A DNA stretch of 64,000 nucleotides from Hygrophila difformis (taxonomy: Eukaryota; Streptophyta; Magnoliopsida; Lamiales; Acanthaceae): contig JAOANR010000002.1 of NCBI GenBank assembly GCA_030278955.1, positions 14,902,238-14,966,237 on the forward strand, written 5' to 3'. How positions within the stretch are numbered: the stretch's first letter is position 1; each line of letters starts with the position of its first letter. Of the stretch, positions 30,886 to 42,444 are shown in pieces. Below the pieces are notes generated by a model, which made no database searches, was not told the DNA's origin, and saw only the letters and a program-made list of their open reading frames with translations. The translations under genes and the position numbers were made by a program.

Positions 30886-33462
30886 TGTAATACCCGAGAA
30901 TTTTGCAACATAAAACAAATAATTAAATAAATAAACAATAAATAAAATAAATACAATAAATAAATAAATTTAGCAAAGAAATAAATAAAGATAAGGAAAT
31001 GAGAAATGAGATTTAACTTAAAAAGGAATTAAAGGAATTTAATTAAATAAAAAGAATTAATTGAAGATAAATAAATTGTACACCAAAACCCGACACCAAT
31101 GAACTCGAGAATTCGAGTCCAAACATGCATTTAGACCCGAGTAAAATTTAGAGAGGAAATAGAAACCCGAAGATACCCCAGAGATCGGAATCCGGGAGCA
31201 TAGGGGGATAGAAGTCCGAAAGAGAGGAGGAAAGGCACGACGGATCGCACGACCCGCCCGGGCCGAAGTCCAGGCGAGTGCCGCGCGGTGGCCGCGCGGT
31301 CAATAGGGGAAAGCCGCGCCACGACCGCGCCACCCGACAGATTCGCCGGTTGCGAGATTCACTCGCCCGAATCCGGATTTTCCGACTTCGGTTGTACACC
31401 TTTCGGCTCAAGACTCTTAGAGGCAGACCTTGGACGTCCCTAGGTCATGTTTACCTATAAATAACCCCTCTTGAAAGCCCCGAACACTTTTCAAAACCCT
31501 ACGATACTCTCTATATACAAAACCCTAGATCCGGAAGTCATCGGAGGCACCAAAACCGAGCGGGGACTGCCGTGGACGAATTCGGATCTCTTCTAACGAT
31601 GTGGTAAGTTAGATCCATTCATCATCTCGTTTTTAATTAAAAAATGAAACCCTAATTCTCTTCTTTTTATTTCAACACCCCGAATCGGATCTAGAACGAA
31701 GGACCCGACAAACGGAGAGGATAAACGGTGGACTGGAAGCCACGCCTTCCAAATAGACCATCCCCGACATCTACGAATCTGTAAGTTGACACTTACATGG
31801 TTTTGGGAGAATTAAAACACAAAACCTAAAAGCTTAATCGAAACTTTCAAAAATCTGTCAACGTATGATTTTTACCGGCGCAACAGTTTTGTCTAATTTT
31901 TCCGAACCTTTAAAATCTTCAAACGGAAAAACTTAAAACACGAAAAACGTTCCTAAGGCTTAGATCTATCTCCTGTAAATTTTTTAGAATTTTTCATGAT
32001 GATTTGATATATGAAATCCACCCGAAACCGAACTGCTGAAACTTGGATCTTGAATTTCATGACAGAACTTAGGTCCGATATTGATGACGTTTTTGACACT
32101 AGTTTTAAGCCGAATTAGATCTTTAGAAGAACATGAAAATTGTAGACCAATGTCTTAAGAAGGTCTCTGTAAAATTTCATTGAGTTTGGAGTTGATTTTC
32201 TATGGTAGATCTTGATAATCTTGAACTGCTGTACACGAAATTCGGACAGATTAATGATATGATGAAAATTGATGTATTTGACCTATTTCGGTATCTCGGA
32301 TTGGAAAAGTTAAAACACGAAAGTTGTTCATCTCAATGTTTCCGAGGGAATGGTAAAATTTCAGAATTTTTGGAATTAAACTCAATTTTTAATGAATTTT
32401 GAAGTATACTGTGGTTGACCGAGTCAAATCTTGAAATCTTGTTGAAACGGTGAAACTAGCCTTTAAGGTTTAAACGAGTAGAAGACTCTTTGATATAAAT
32501 ATATGAAATCTGGAATTTAGGAAATCCCCTTTACAAACTTGATCTTTAAAATTATTGGGTGAGTGCTCTGCAGGGTACCCTCCTAACGATTCACTTCGTG
32601 CCTTTATGGACGATGGTGACCCGCGCGAAATTTTTGAGATATGTTGCCAAAACGACATGAGATATATGGCCTACACTCTCGTGAATATCCATATGGGTTT
32701 CCCGAGGCTCCGGAGTGGTACTGGGTATGGCAGATACGGTTGCGGCCGCCGGGCTACCGGCTAAACTTGTTGATATTGCGATGAAATCGTGAAATACTTG
32801 AAATACTAAATCTTGGGAATAATGGGGATAGTTAAATGTTTAATTATTGTCCTTTTAAATTATTAAATGCTTTATTTAAATTAATTATGGCTTTTATTTA
32901 AATTATGCTAAATGTACTATTGGTTAGTGCCATGATTTAATTATGCGAATTTGTTATATTATTAAATTAAATTATTTATGATTATTATCATGCTTTTATG
33001 TAAATATTAAATTAATGGCTTTTAAACCCTACGATCATGCATGTGTTAACTTACTCAGCAAGTTGTGCTGACCAAACCATTTATTTTTCCTTTTCCCTTA
33101 CAGAGTATGTGGAACAGACATGAGCACGTTCATGCATGGGGGGACTTATATTTTGCGAAACTTATTATTTAAATTCTTGCATTAGACAATAGAATAAACG
33201 GGCCTGTCTAACCCGTGTTTTACCATGTCGGTCGTATTTACATTTCCGCTGTGATATTATACTTAAATACTATTTCCGCTGCATTATGATATTATTATTT
33301 TTCGAGACTATATTGTATGAGCTGTTCGCAAATGTTTTAAATATTTTTAATTACTGAAATACCTAGCCTTGCATCTCTTTAGTAAGCCGGAGAAACCGTG
33401 TCTTACTAGGGAGGTGTGGCGGTGACATCCCGACCTGGGTGACCAAAAACCGGGGTGTTACA
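30886..33462 (+). repeat. 3' LTR of element D
   Basis: 2577 bp from TGTAATACCCGAGAATTTTG to CGGGGTGTTACA. It contains (AATA)n-rich U3 start (30900-30975), a TATAAATA box at 31456-31463, donor CTGTAAGTTGAC at 31781 and acceptor CCCTTACAG ending at 33103 (1323 nt apart), and the 'GTGAGTGCTCTGCAGGGTACCC' block. Confidence 0.9.
31456..31463 (+). promoter_or_regulatory. TATA box in LTR of D
   Basis: TATAAATA followed by AACCCC and, about 30-60 bp on, an ACCCTA-rich leader-like region. The same box at the same relative place is found at 59899 and, reversed, at 36000, 38528, 41663 and 50151. Confidence 0.75.
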
Positions 33463-33976
33463 GAGACTTCCCGAGGAGGTGGACAGTCTAGGAAGCCATA
33501 TCAGAGGAGGGGTGAGTCCTCCCGAGCTCAGCCTCAGCCGAGGCCGTCACACAGACATGGCACCTACTGTTACGACAGTGCCTCGCGTTGTTATGTGTGT
33601 AGGTACCATTCTAGTTGATAATGTCCCGGCATATGTTTCATATGACAGCGGGGCTTCATGCTCTTTTATCTCTTCTAAACTTGTGTCCAAGCACAACATG
33701 GAGCATTTGGAAGTGCACGTTCTTCCAGTGTCACTACCATCGGGTGACATTATCCGGAGTGAATGGATCTGGCCAAATGCTACCTTGATTATCAAGGACT
33801 GGGAGTTCGCAGCAAATCTTTTGGTGATTGACTTGTCGGATTTTGATGTTATTTTGGGAATGGATTGGCTGTCTAGATAACATGCGATATTGGATTGTTG
33901 CATGTCGAAGTTGACCTTCCTTGATGATAAAGGTAACATTACTACTTATTATCCTCTTAATATCAATGTTATATAT
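33463..33976 (+). pseudogene. Protease region of element G
   Basis: The plus strand reads TILVDNVPAYVSYDSGASCS with the retropepsin Asp-Ser-Gly (about 33645), then [12 protein letters not shown] ending in TAA at 33878 and a degenerate continuation to INVIY. The frame resumes exactly after the solo LTR (36584) and again after the second one (39083), proving that these pieces are one element. It is a different lineage from D, E and F. Its link to the 5' LTR at 12259 is an inference from order and orientation. Confidence 0.8.
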
Positions 33977-36578
33977 TGTAACACCCCGGTTTTTGGTAAC
34001 CCAGGTCGGGATGTCACCGCCACATCTCCCTGGTAAGACACGGTTTCTCCGAGCTTACTAAAGAGATGCAAGGCTAGGTATTACAGTGTTTAAAACATTT
34101 AAAGCATTCAAAGTAGCCCATACAATATAATTCAAAATTAATAATAGCATAGCGCAGCGGAAATATTTAGTTTAGTACAGTATCGCAGCGGAAAATATTA
34201 AAAGGGCCGACATGGCCAAAACACGGGTTAAACAGGCCCGTTCATAATATAGTCTAAGTACGAAATTTAAAAGCAAAATAAAAGTTCCCAAAATCCCATG
34301 CATGATTCGTGCTCACACATGCTCATTCCATATATTCTGTAAAGAAAGGAGTAAAAATGGTTTTGATCAGCAAAATTGCTGAGTAAGTTAACACATGCAT
34401 GATCGTAGGGTTTAAAAGCCATAACTTTAATAATTTAACAAAAGCATGATAATAACATAATATTTGATTTCATATAATCCATATCATATAGCACAATCTA
34501 TCTCAGGCTCTATTTAATAACACATATCACATGGTTCAAGATAATAACCATAATTTAAATAAAGCATTTAAATAATTTAATTTGACAACAATATCATTTA
34601 ATCTAGTTTAATTTAATTTAGAATCCCCATTACATTCCCGATTTGGTATTTCAAAGTTTCACGATAAAAATCGCGATGTCAACAAGTTTAGCCGGTAGCC
34701 CGGCGGCCGCAGCCGTATCAGCCATACCCAGTACCACTCCGGAGCCTCGGGAAACCCATACGGATATTCACGAGAGTGTAGGCTCTAAGTTTCGCCGTTT
34801 TGGCAATATCACATTTCAAGTATAGCGCGCGGGGTCACCATCGTCCATTACGGCACGAAGTGAATCGTTAGGGGGCACCCTGCATAGCACTCACCCCTAA
34901 TTTTAATTTATCAAGTTTGTAAGGGGATTTAGTTTCTTAAAATCTGACTTCCATTGTATTAATTTAGAAACAATATCTCAATTCGTTTCAACCCTAAAGG
35001 TTAATTCCATGTTTCAACAAGATTTCAAAATTTCGTTTCGGTAAATCACAGTTTACTCCAAAATTCGTCTAAAATCAGATTTAATTCCAAAAATTCCAAA
35101 ATTTCATATCTGACTCGGAAACATCAAGATCTACAACTTTCGTGTTTTAACTTTTTCAATCCGAGATACCTAAGTAGGTCAAAATCGCCAATTTTCGCAT
35201 AACAAGAAATCTGTCCGAGTTTAACATGTCACAGTTTAAAGATTTCAAATTCTAACATATCAATTCAACTCCAAACTTAATGAAATTTGACAGAGATCAT
35301 CTTAAGACATTTTTCTACAACTTTTATGTTTGGCCAAAGATCTAAAACAGCCTAGATCCTATCTCAAAAACGTGATCAAGATCATTCCTAAGTTCTGTCC
35401 AAGATTTCAAGATCTAGAATTAAACAGTTCGGTTTCAACGGGTTTTCACATATCAAATCAACTCCAAAAATTCTCACATTTTTACAGTAGCTAGGTCTAA
35501 GTCTTAGGAACGTTTTTCGTCTTTTAAGTTTTTCCGTTTGGGTTCGTTTTATGGGTCGGAAAAATTCAACAATTCTGTTGCGTCGGTAGGAAAATAAAAG
35601 TGGACAGATTTATGATTCTTGTCAAATCTTTTAGGTTTCGAATGTTTTAAAATCTCCCAAAACCATGTAAGGTTAACTTACAGTGTCTATGAACGTCGGG
35701 CATACCTAGTTCGGAGGCGTGGCTTCCAGATCACCGTTTCTCCTCTCCGTTCGTCGGGTTCTACGATCTAGATTCGATACGGGGTGTAGAAAGAAAAGAA
35801 TCAAAGTTAGAATCCGTTTTCGGATTGAAACATGAAGAGATTTATCGAACTAGAGCTTACCACAACGTTTGGAGACCCTTGGATTTTCGTCCAAAGCTGC
35901 TGCCTCCGTTTGGTGCTTTCCGTCGACTCCGAATTTAGGGTTTCGAACGTATAGAAGAGTGTAGGGTTTTGTAAACTTGTTTGGGGCTCCCAAGGGGCTT
36001 ATTTATAGAATTCCCAATCCCTAGGGCGTCCACGACCGACCTAAAGGTCTGGAGTCGAGAGATGTTCAACCGAAAGTCGAAAAATCCGCGTTCGGGCGAG
36101 AGATTCACGCAACGACCGAATCTGTGGGGTGGCGCGGTCGTGGCGCGCTGAACCACCTTCACCGCGCGGCCACCGCGCCGACTCCGCCTGGACTTCGGTC
36201 CGGGCGGGTCGTGCGATCCGTCGTGCTTTTCCGCCTCTCTTTCGGGTTTCTATCCCTCTATGCTCCCGAATTCCGATTCCCGGGGTATATTCGGGTTCTT
36301 ACTTTCTCTCTAAATTTTCGCTCGAGTCTAATTGGATGTTTTGGACTCGAATACTCGAGTTCATTAGTGTCGGGTTTTGGTGTACCATTTATCCATCCTT
36401 TTGTTTAATTAAATTCCTTTAATTCCTTTTTAAGTAAAATCTCATTTCTCATTTCCTTATCTTTATTTATTTCTTTTATTTGCTGGATTTGTTTATTTAT
36501 TTATAGTATTTATTTTATTTATTATTTATTTATTTAATTATTGTTTTATGTTATGTTGGAAAATTCTCGGGTATTACA
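33977..36578 (-). mobile_element. Solo LTR, minus strand, TSD TATAT
   Basis: 2602 bp from TGTAACACCCCGG to TTCTCGGGTATTACA, flanked by perfect TATAT (33972-33976; 36579-36583). Removing it with one TATAT restores the frame of the host element. TATA box (reverse) at 36000-36007; candidate intron on the minus strand 35681 to 34337. It arose by recombination between the two LTRs of a full element. Confidence 0.95.
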
Positions 36579-36618
36579 TATATACGGTATCTTTTGCATC
36601 ATTGGTTCGCAGGGGCTA
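36579..36618 (+). pseudogene. Short segment of element G between two solo LTRs
   Basis: Forty bases. After the TATAT duplication they encode TVSFASLVRRG in frame with the pieces on both sides. It ends in the GGCTA target of the next LTR. Confidence 0.85.
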
Positions 36619-39077
36619 TGTAACACCCCGGTTTTTGGTCACCCAGGTCGGGATCTCACCGCCACACCTCTCTAGCAAGACACGGTTTCTCCCAGCTCAC
36701 TAAAGAGATGCAAGGCTATGGTTTTTCAGAATTTAAATCATTCAAACAGCCCATTCATATATAATTTGAAAATAATACATCAAAGTTGCAGCGGAAAATA
36801 ATATTTACATATGTATAATGTAGCGGAAATTAATAATAGGGCCAACATGGCCAAGACACGGGTTAAACAGGCCCGTTCATGCAAGATCTAGTCTAATACA
36901 ATAATTCAAAATAATATATCTTCCCAAATTTCCCATGTATGCATATGACGATGCATAATTCTCAACTCTGAAAGAAAAAGGAAAAATATGGTTTGGTCAG
37001 CAAAACTTGCTGAGTAAGTTAACACGTACAAGATTATGAGGTTTCAAAGCCTTTAATTAAATTTAATGAAGACATGTGCATAATTTAAATAATTCATGTA
37101 ATCGCATAATTTTGAAGACATGGATTCATAAGATCATCAATATAGCTTGCAACGTAATTAAATAAGTTGCCATAAATTTAAAAACACAAATTATCGAGGA
37201 CTTAATTGGATTCCCTTATCGATGTCTCGTATCGATTCTTTTACAGATCACCACCGCTAGGGCTCTTATGTCCGCCAGCCTTACGCCTGGGCTCTTATGT
37301 CCACAGGTATCATGGTCGATCTTTTAATTAGATTTAATCCGTCCGGTAGCCATACGATCAGTGTTTCGCTAGGGCTCTTACGTCAACCTAGGCATACACT
37401 TGGGCTCTTATGTCCCAAGCCGCAGAGAACATTGACAGTATCTAGCTTAGTCATAACCCGCAATATTTTAATCTTCTCGTTTCGTGTATCGTATTTCAAA
37501 GAATTTCTATTTGTTTCAACCTTAAAGGCTAATTTCACCGTTTCCACAAGATATCAAGATTTGACTCGGTCAACCACAGTTTACTCTTAAATTCATCTAA
37601 AATCAGATTTAATTTCAAAAATTCTGATATTTTTCGACTGACTCCGAAACGTCGAGATCTACAACTTTCGTGTTTTAAGTTTTTCAATCCGAGATACCGA
37701 ACTAAGTCAAAAACGCAGATTTCTGTCAGGATACAAATCTGTCCGAATTTCTTATACAGCAGTTCCAAGATTTCAAGTTTTACCATAGCAAATCAACTCC
37801 AAAATTAACGAACTTTTACAGAGACCTTCTTAAGACATATATCTACAAGTTTCATGTTCAGCAAAAGATCTAATTCATCCTATATCTATTGTCAAAAACG
37901 CCAACAAGTTCGGGCTAAAGTTCTGTCACCGTTCAAGATCTAAACCAAAGGCAGGTCTGTTCATGGTCGTTTTCGGATATCAAAACACGATGAAAAATTA
38001 TGAAAGTTTTACAGTAGATAGATCTATGTCTTAGAAACGTTTTTCGTGTTTTAAGTTTTTCCGTTTGAAGTCGTTTTAAGGTTCGGAAAAATTAGACAAA
38101 ACTGTTGCGCCGTTAGAAGTCACATATTGACAGATTTACGAAAGTTTTGATTAAGTTTCTAGATTTAGATATTTTAAATACTCCCAAAACCGTGTAAGCG
38201 TTAACTTACAGATTCTTGAGCATCCGGGATCGTCGATTCGGAGGCGTGGCTTCCAGTCCTCCGTTTATCCTCTCCGTTTGTCGGGTTCTTAGCTCTCGAT
38301 CCGGATCGGGGGTTTGGAATAGAAAAAGATCGAATTTAGGATTCGTCTTCGAATCACATATGGAAAAGAATGGATCAAGGCTTACCACAGCGACGGGGGT
38401 CTCCGAAATTCGTCCAAGATTCAGTCTTTGAATGCCTTCGTGCCTCCGACGACTCCGGGATTAGGGTTTGATGTGTATAGAAATATTTCGTAGGGTTTCA
38501 AACGTATTCGGAGCTTTTAGGGGGTCTTATTTATAGATAACTAAGACCTAGGGCGTCCAAGATCTGACCCTAAGAGTCTAGAGTCGAAGATGTTCAACCG
38601 AAAGTCGAAAAATCCGGAATCGGGCGAGAAAATCGCGGAACGGCCGTCTCTGCCATGTGGCGCGCTCTTGGCGCGGGAAACCCTTAAAAACCGCGCGGAC
38701 ACCGTGCCATCCTGGCCTGGACTTCTGTCTGGGTCGGGTCGTGCGATCCGTCGGGTCTTTCCTCCTCTCTTTCGGACTTCTATCCCTCTATGTTCCCGGA
38801 TTCGGATTTCCGGGATATTTTCGGGCTCCGATTTCCTATCTTAATTTTATTCGGACCTAAATTTATATTTGGACTCGAGTTATTGAGTCTATCGGTGTCA
38901 GGTCCCCGTGTGACCATTTATTCAATTAAATTGTCTTCGGAGTCCCGGGTGTTCGGAACTTTGATTCCTTTTTAATTTAAATTTCATTTCTCATCTTTTA
39001 TGATTCTTTATCCCTTTATCATGTTTATTATATTTATTTATTTATTTATTTTATGTTGGAAAATTCTCGGTATTACA
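36619..39077 (-). mobile_element. Solo LTR, minus strand, TSD GGCTA
   Basis: 2459 bp, flanked by GGCTA (36614-36618; 39078-39082). It belongs to a different subfamily from its neighbour: its minisatellite (37255-37425) is the GGGCTCTTATGTCC type. TATA box (reverse) at 38528-38535. Excision in silico restores the host frame. Confidence 0.95.
37255..37425. repeat. Minisatellite of GGGCTCTTATGTCC units in solo LTR
   Basis: GGGCTCTTATGTCC or a close variant occurs four times, in 28-60 bp spacing (37260, 37290, 37373, 37405). Reverse complement of the type seen in LTR B. Confidence 0.8.
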
Positions 39078-39340
39078 GGCTATCCAGTGCATATATGTTA
39101 TGTACATGAGGCTAAGGCCGCCAATTATGAATCAGGTTAAACGAATTCCCATAGTCTCTGAATTCCCAGATGTATTTCCCGAAGAGATTCCTTGCTTTCC
39201 ACCCAAGAGAAATCGATTTCACTATTGATTTCGTAACGGAGGCAGTTTCTATTGCAAAGACTCCTTACAAAATGGCACCCGCCGAACATAAGGAGTTGAA
39301 GGAGCAATTGAAGGAATTGTTAGATAAGGGGTATATTCAG
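39078..39340 (+). pseudogene. Start of reverse transcriptase of element G
   Basis: Continues the frame after the second solo LTR: PVHICYVHEAKAANYES, then after a frameshift EFPDVFPEEIP, REIDFTIDFVTEAVSIAKTP, LKELLDKGYIQ. It is cut after the last codon by element P and resumes with PSSSLWGAL at 53342. Confidence 0.85.
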
Positions 39341-39647
39341 TGTAACACCCCCATTTTCCTATCTTAAAAATCACAGCGGAAGTTACCAATAGGAAAGCGG
39401 GGTTGTTACCGCCACACTTCCAATTAAGCTCGCCTTGACCTTGCCTCGGCTAACTTAATTAAAAGTGCTAAGGCTATTTAAAATAGTTACAAACATTAAT
39501 TTAAACTATTAACTAAATTTCAAAATATATTTAATTTAGCAAAATATCAGAGTTTAAAATTACAATAACTGCGACCAACTATTAAAACGACAACCTTACT
39601 ACAAGAAAAATATTATTCAAAATGACCACTTGTAAAACGATACTGAC
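39341..39647. mobile_element. Palindromic LTR-derived element P, left arm (outer part)
   Basis: Starts TGTAACACCCCCATTTTCC and is the reverse complement of 53032-53338. It continues at 50716 after the nested element E and its CTGAC duplication. Confidence 0.92.
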
Positions 39648-42221
39648 TGTAACACCCCGGTTTTTGGTCACCCAGGTCGGGATGTCACCGCCACATCTCC
39701 CTAGTAAGACACGGTTTCTCCGAGCTTACTAAAGAGATGCAAGGCTAGGTATTGCAGTATTTAAAAATATTTAAATCATTCAAAATAGCCCATACAATAT
39801 AATTCGAAAATAATAATAGCATAGCGCAGCGGAAATAATTGGTTTAGTACAGTATCGCAGCGGAAAATATAAATAGGGCCGACATGGCCAAAACACGCGT
39901 TAAACAGGCCCGTTCATAATATAGTCTAAAGTACGAATTTAAAAGCAAAATAACATTTCCCAAAATCCCATGCATGAATCGTGCTCACACATGCTCATTC
40001 CACATATTCTGTAAGAAAAGGAATAAAAACGGTTTTGGTCAGCAAACTTGCTGAGTAAGTTAACACATGCATGATCGTAGGGTTTAAAAGCCATTAATTT
40101 AATAATTAACTAAAAGCATGATAATAACATAATATTCGATTTAATCTAATCACCTATCCAATAGCATGATTTAGTTCAGGCTCTATTTAATAACACATAT
40201 CGCATGGTTTAGAATAATAGCCATAACTTAAATACAGCAGTTAAATAATTTAATTGGACAACAACATAATTTAATCTAATTTAATTTAATTTAATATCCC
40301 CATTACATCCCCGATTCGGTATTTCAAAGTTTCACGATAGCATCGCGATGTCAACAAGTTTAGCCGGTAGCCCGGCGGCCGCAACCGTATCAGCCATACA
40401 CAGTACCACTCCGGAGCCTCGGGAAACCCATGTGGATATTCACGAGAGTGTAGGCTCAATATTTCGCCGTTTTGGCAATATCACATTTCAAGTTTAGCGC
40501 GCGGGGTCACCATCGTCCATTAAGGCACGAAGTGAAGCAGTTAGGGTTCTAGCAGAGCACTCACCCCTAATTTTAATTTATCAAGTTTGTAAGGGGATTT
40601 AATTTTTAAAATCTGATTTCAATTTTTTCTTTTCAAAAATCATATTTCATCTCATTTCAACCCTAGGTTAAATCCATGTTTCAACAAGATTTCAAGATTT
40701 TGTTTCTGGTAAACCACAGTTTACTCTAAAATTCGTCTAAAATCATATTTAATTCCAAAAATTATAAAAACGACTGACTCAGAAACGTCGAGATATACAA
40801 CTTTCGTGTTTTAACTTTTTCAATCCGAGATATCTAAACAGGTCAAAATCACCAATTTTCGCAGAAGAACAATCCTGTCTGAATTCAATGTATCACAGTT
40901 TAAAGATTTCGAATTCTACCATAGCAATTCAATTCCAAATTTGATGAAATTTTACAGAGATCATCTTAAGACCATTTTCTACGACTTTTATGTTCGGCCA
41001 AAGATCTAAATCGGTCTGGATCCTATGTCAAAAGCGTGATCAAGATCAAACCTAAGTTCTGTCAAGAATTTCAAGATCTAGATTCAAGCAGTTCGGTTCC
41101 GGTTGGTTTTCACCTATCAAATCGTCTCTCAAAATTCTCAAAAATTTACAGTAGATAGATCTAAATCTTAGGAACGTTTTTTGTGTTTTAAGTTTTTCCG
41201 TTTGAAGTCATTTTAAGGTTCGGAAAAATTCATCAAATCTGTTGCATCGGTAGAAAACAAAAGTTGACAGATTTACGGTTTCTTTGTTAAATCTTTTAGT
41301 TTCGAATGTTTTAAAACTTCCCAAAACCATGTAAGAGTTAACTTACAGAGTTGTCAACGTCCGGGATCGTCTATTTCGAAGGCGTGGCTTCCAGTCCACC
41401 GTTTCTCCTCTCCGTTCATCGGGTTCTACGATCTAGATCCAATACGGGGTGTAGAAGAGAAAAGAAGAAGATTAGGATTCATTTTCGAATCGTACATAGA
41501 ACAAGGATTGGATCGAGACTTACCACGACTATGGAGATCTTAGAATTTTCGTCCAACAGTATTCGCCTTGGTTTTGTGCCTCCGACGACTCCGGATTTAG
41601 GGTTTCGAATGTGTAGAGAGTTGTAGGGTTTTGTAAAAGTATTCGGAGCTCCTAGGAGGTCTTATTTATAGATATCTAAGACCTAGGGCGTCCCAGATCT
41701 GACCCTAAGGGTCTTGGGTCGAGAGACGTTCAACCGAAAGTCGAAAAATCCGCGTTCGGGCGAGAGATTCGCGCAACGGGCGAATCTGTCAAGTGGCGCG
41801 GGGTTGGCGCGCCCTTCCCATGATTAGCGTGCGGTCAGCGCGCGGCTAGCGCCTGGACTCCGGTCCGGGCGGGTCGTGCGATCCGTCGTGCTTTTCCGCC
41901 TCCCTTCCGGGTTTCTATCCCTCTATGCTCCCGGATTCCAATTTCCGGACTCTCCTCGGGTTTCTATTTCATGTTGTTATTCCTTTCGGATCAAATGTTA
42001 CGTTTTGGCTCGAATTCTCGAGTTCATTTATTCGGTCGGGTACCCGTGTAACGACTTATTTAACTTTATTTAATTTCTTTTGTTTAATTCTCATTTCTTC
42101 TATATTTATTTATTTAGTGTATTTACTGATTTATTTGTTTATTTATTTATTTATTATATTTATTTATTTATTTATTGTATTTATTATATTTATTTATGTT
42201 GTAAAATTCTCGGGTATTACA
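39648..42221 (-). repeat. 3' LTR of element E
   Basis: TGTAACACCCCGG to TCTCGGGTATTACA. TATA box (reverse) at 41663-41670; (TTTA)n-rich U3 edge 42100-42200. Directly preceded in element orientation by AAGGAGGGTAGAC. Confidence 0.93.
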
Positions 42222-42444
42222 GTCTACCCTCCTTAAGAATCAACTTCGTCCTCGAAGTTGTGTTTCGGTTTTTCTCGTGCTAAGGTCTTTTGTTTATTTT
42301 ATTATTTTGTTGACTGAACTTAGAATTAAGACTTCTAAGCTGCCTACGTACCCGGTAAAGGGATCAAGCCATAACGTAGTTCAAAAGTTTACAAAGATGC
42401 ACGAAAATATGTGGTATGACATCCTCTCTCCCTTAAGATCGCAG
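42222..42444 (-). other. 3' internal untranslated region and polypurine tract of E
   Basis: Runs from the pol stop (42445) to the LTR. Contains the AACTTCGAGGACGAAGTT inverted repeat, the GTACGTAGGCAGCTTAG block and two purine tracts, about 42425 and 42222-42236. Confidence 0.82.

Larger units (their letters stand above)
25968..33462 (+). mobile_element. Truncated autonomous chromovirus D (gag, pol, 3' LTR)
   Basis: The 5' LTR, PBS and leader are missing: the element begins 13 bp before the gag ATG, fused to the truncated LTR of the gag-only element. Domain order gag, protease (active site deleted), RT, RNase H, integrase with GPY/F and chromodomain-like tail, polypurine tract, 3' LTR 30886-33462. 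Closely related to E and F. The right flank returns to element G at 33463. Confidence 0.88.

Noticed and set aside
33455..33880. A separate retropepsin-like host gene
   Set aside because: The frame continues across two solo LTRs into gypsy RT, so it is the protease of element G.
41925..42283. Hydrophobic open frames rich in Ile, Leu, Tyr
   Set aside because: Translations of the (TTTA)n-rich U3 edge of an LTR; not a membrane protein.
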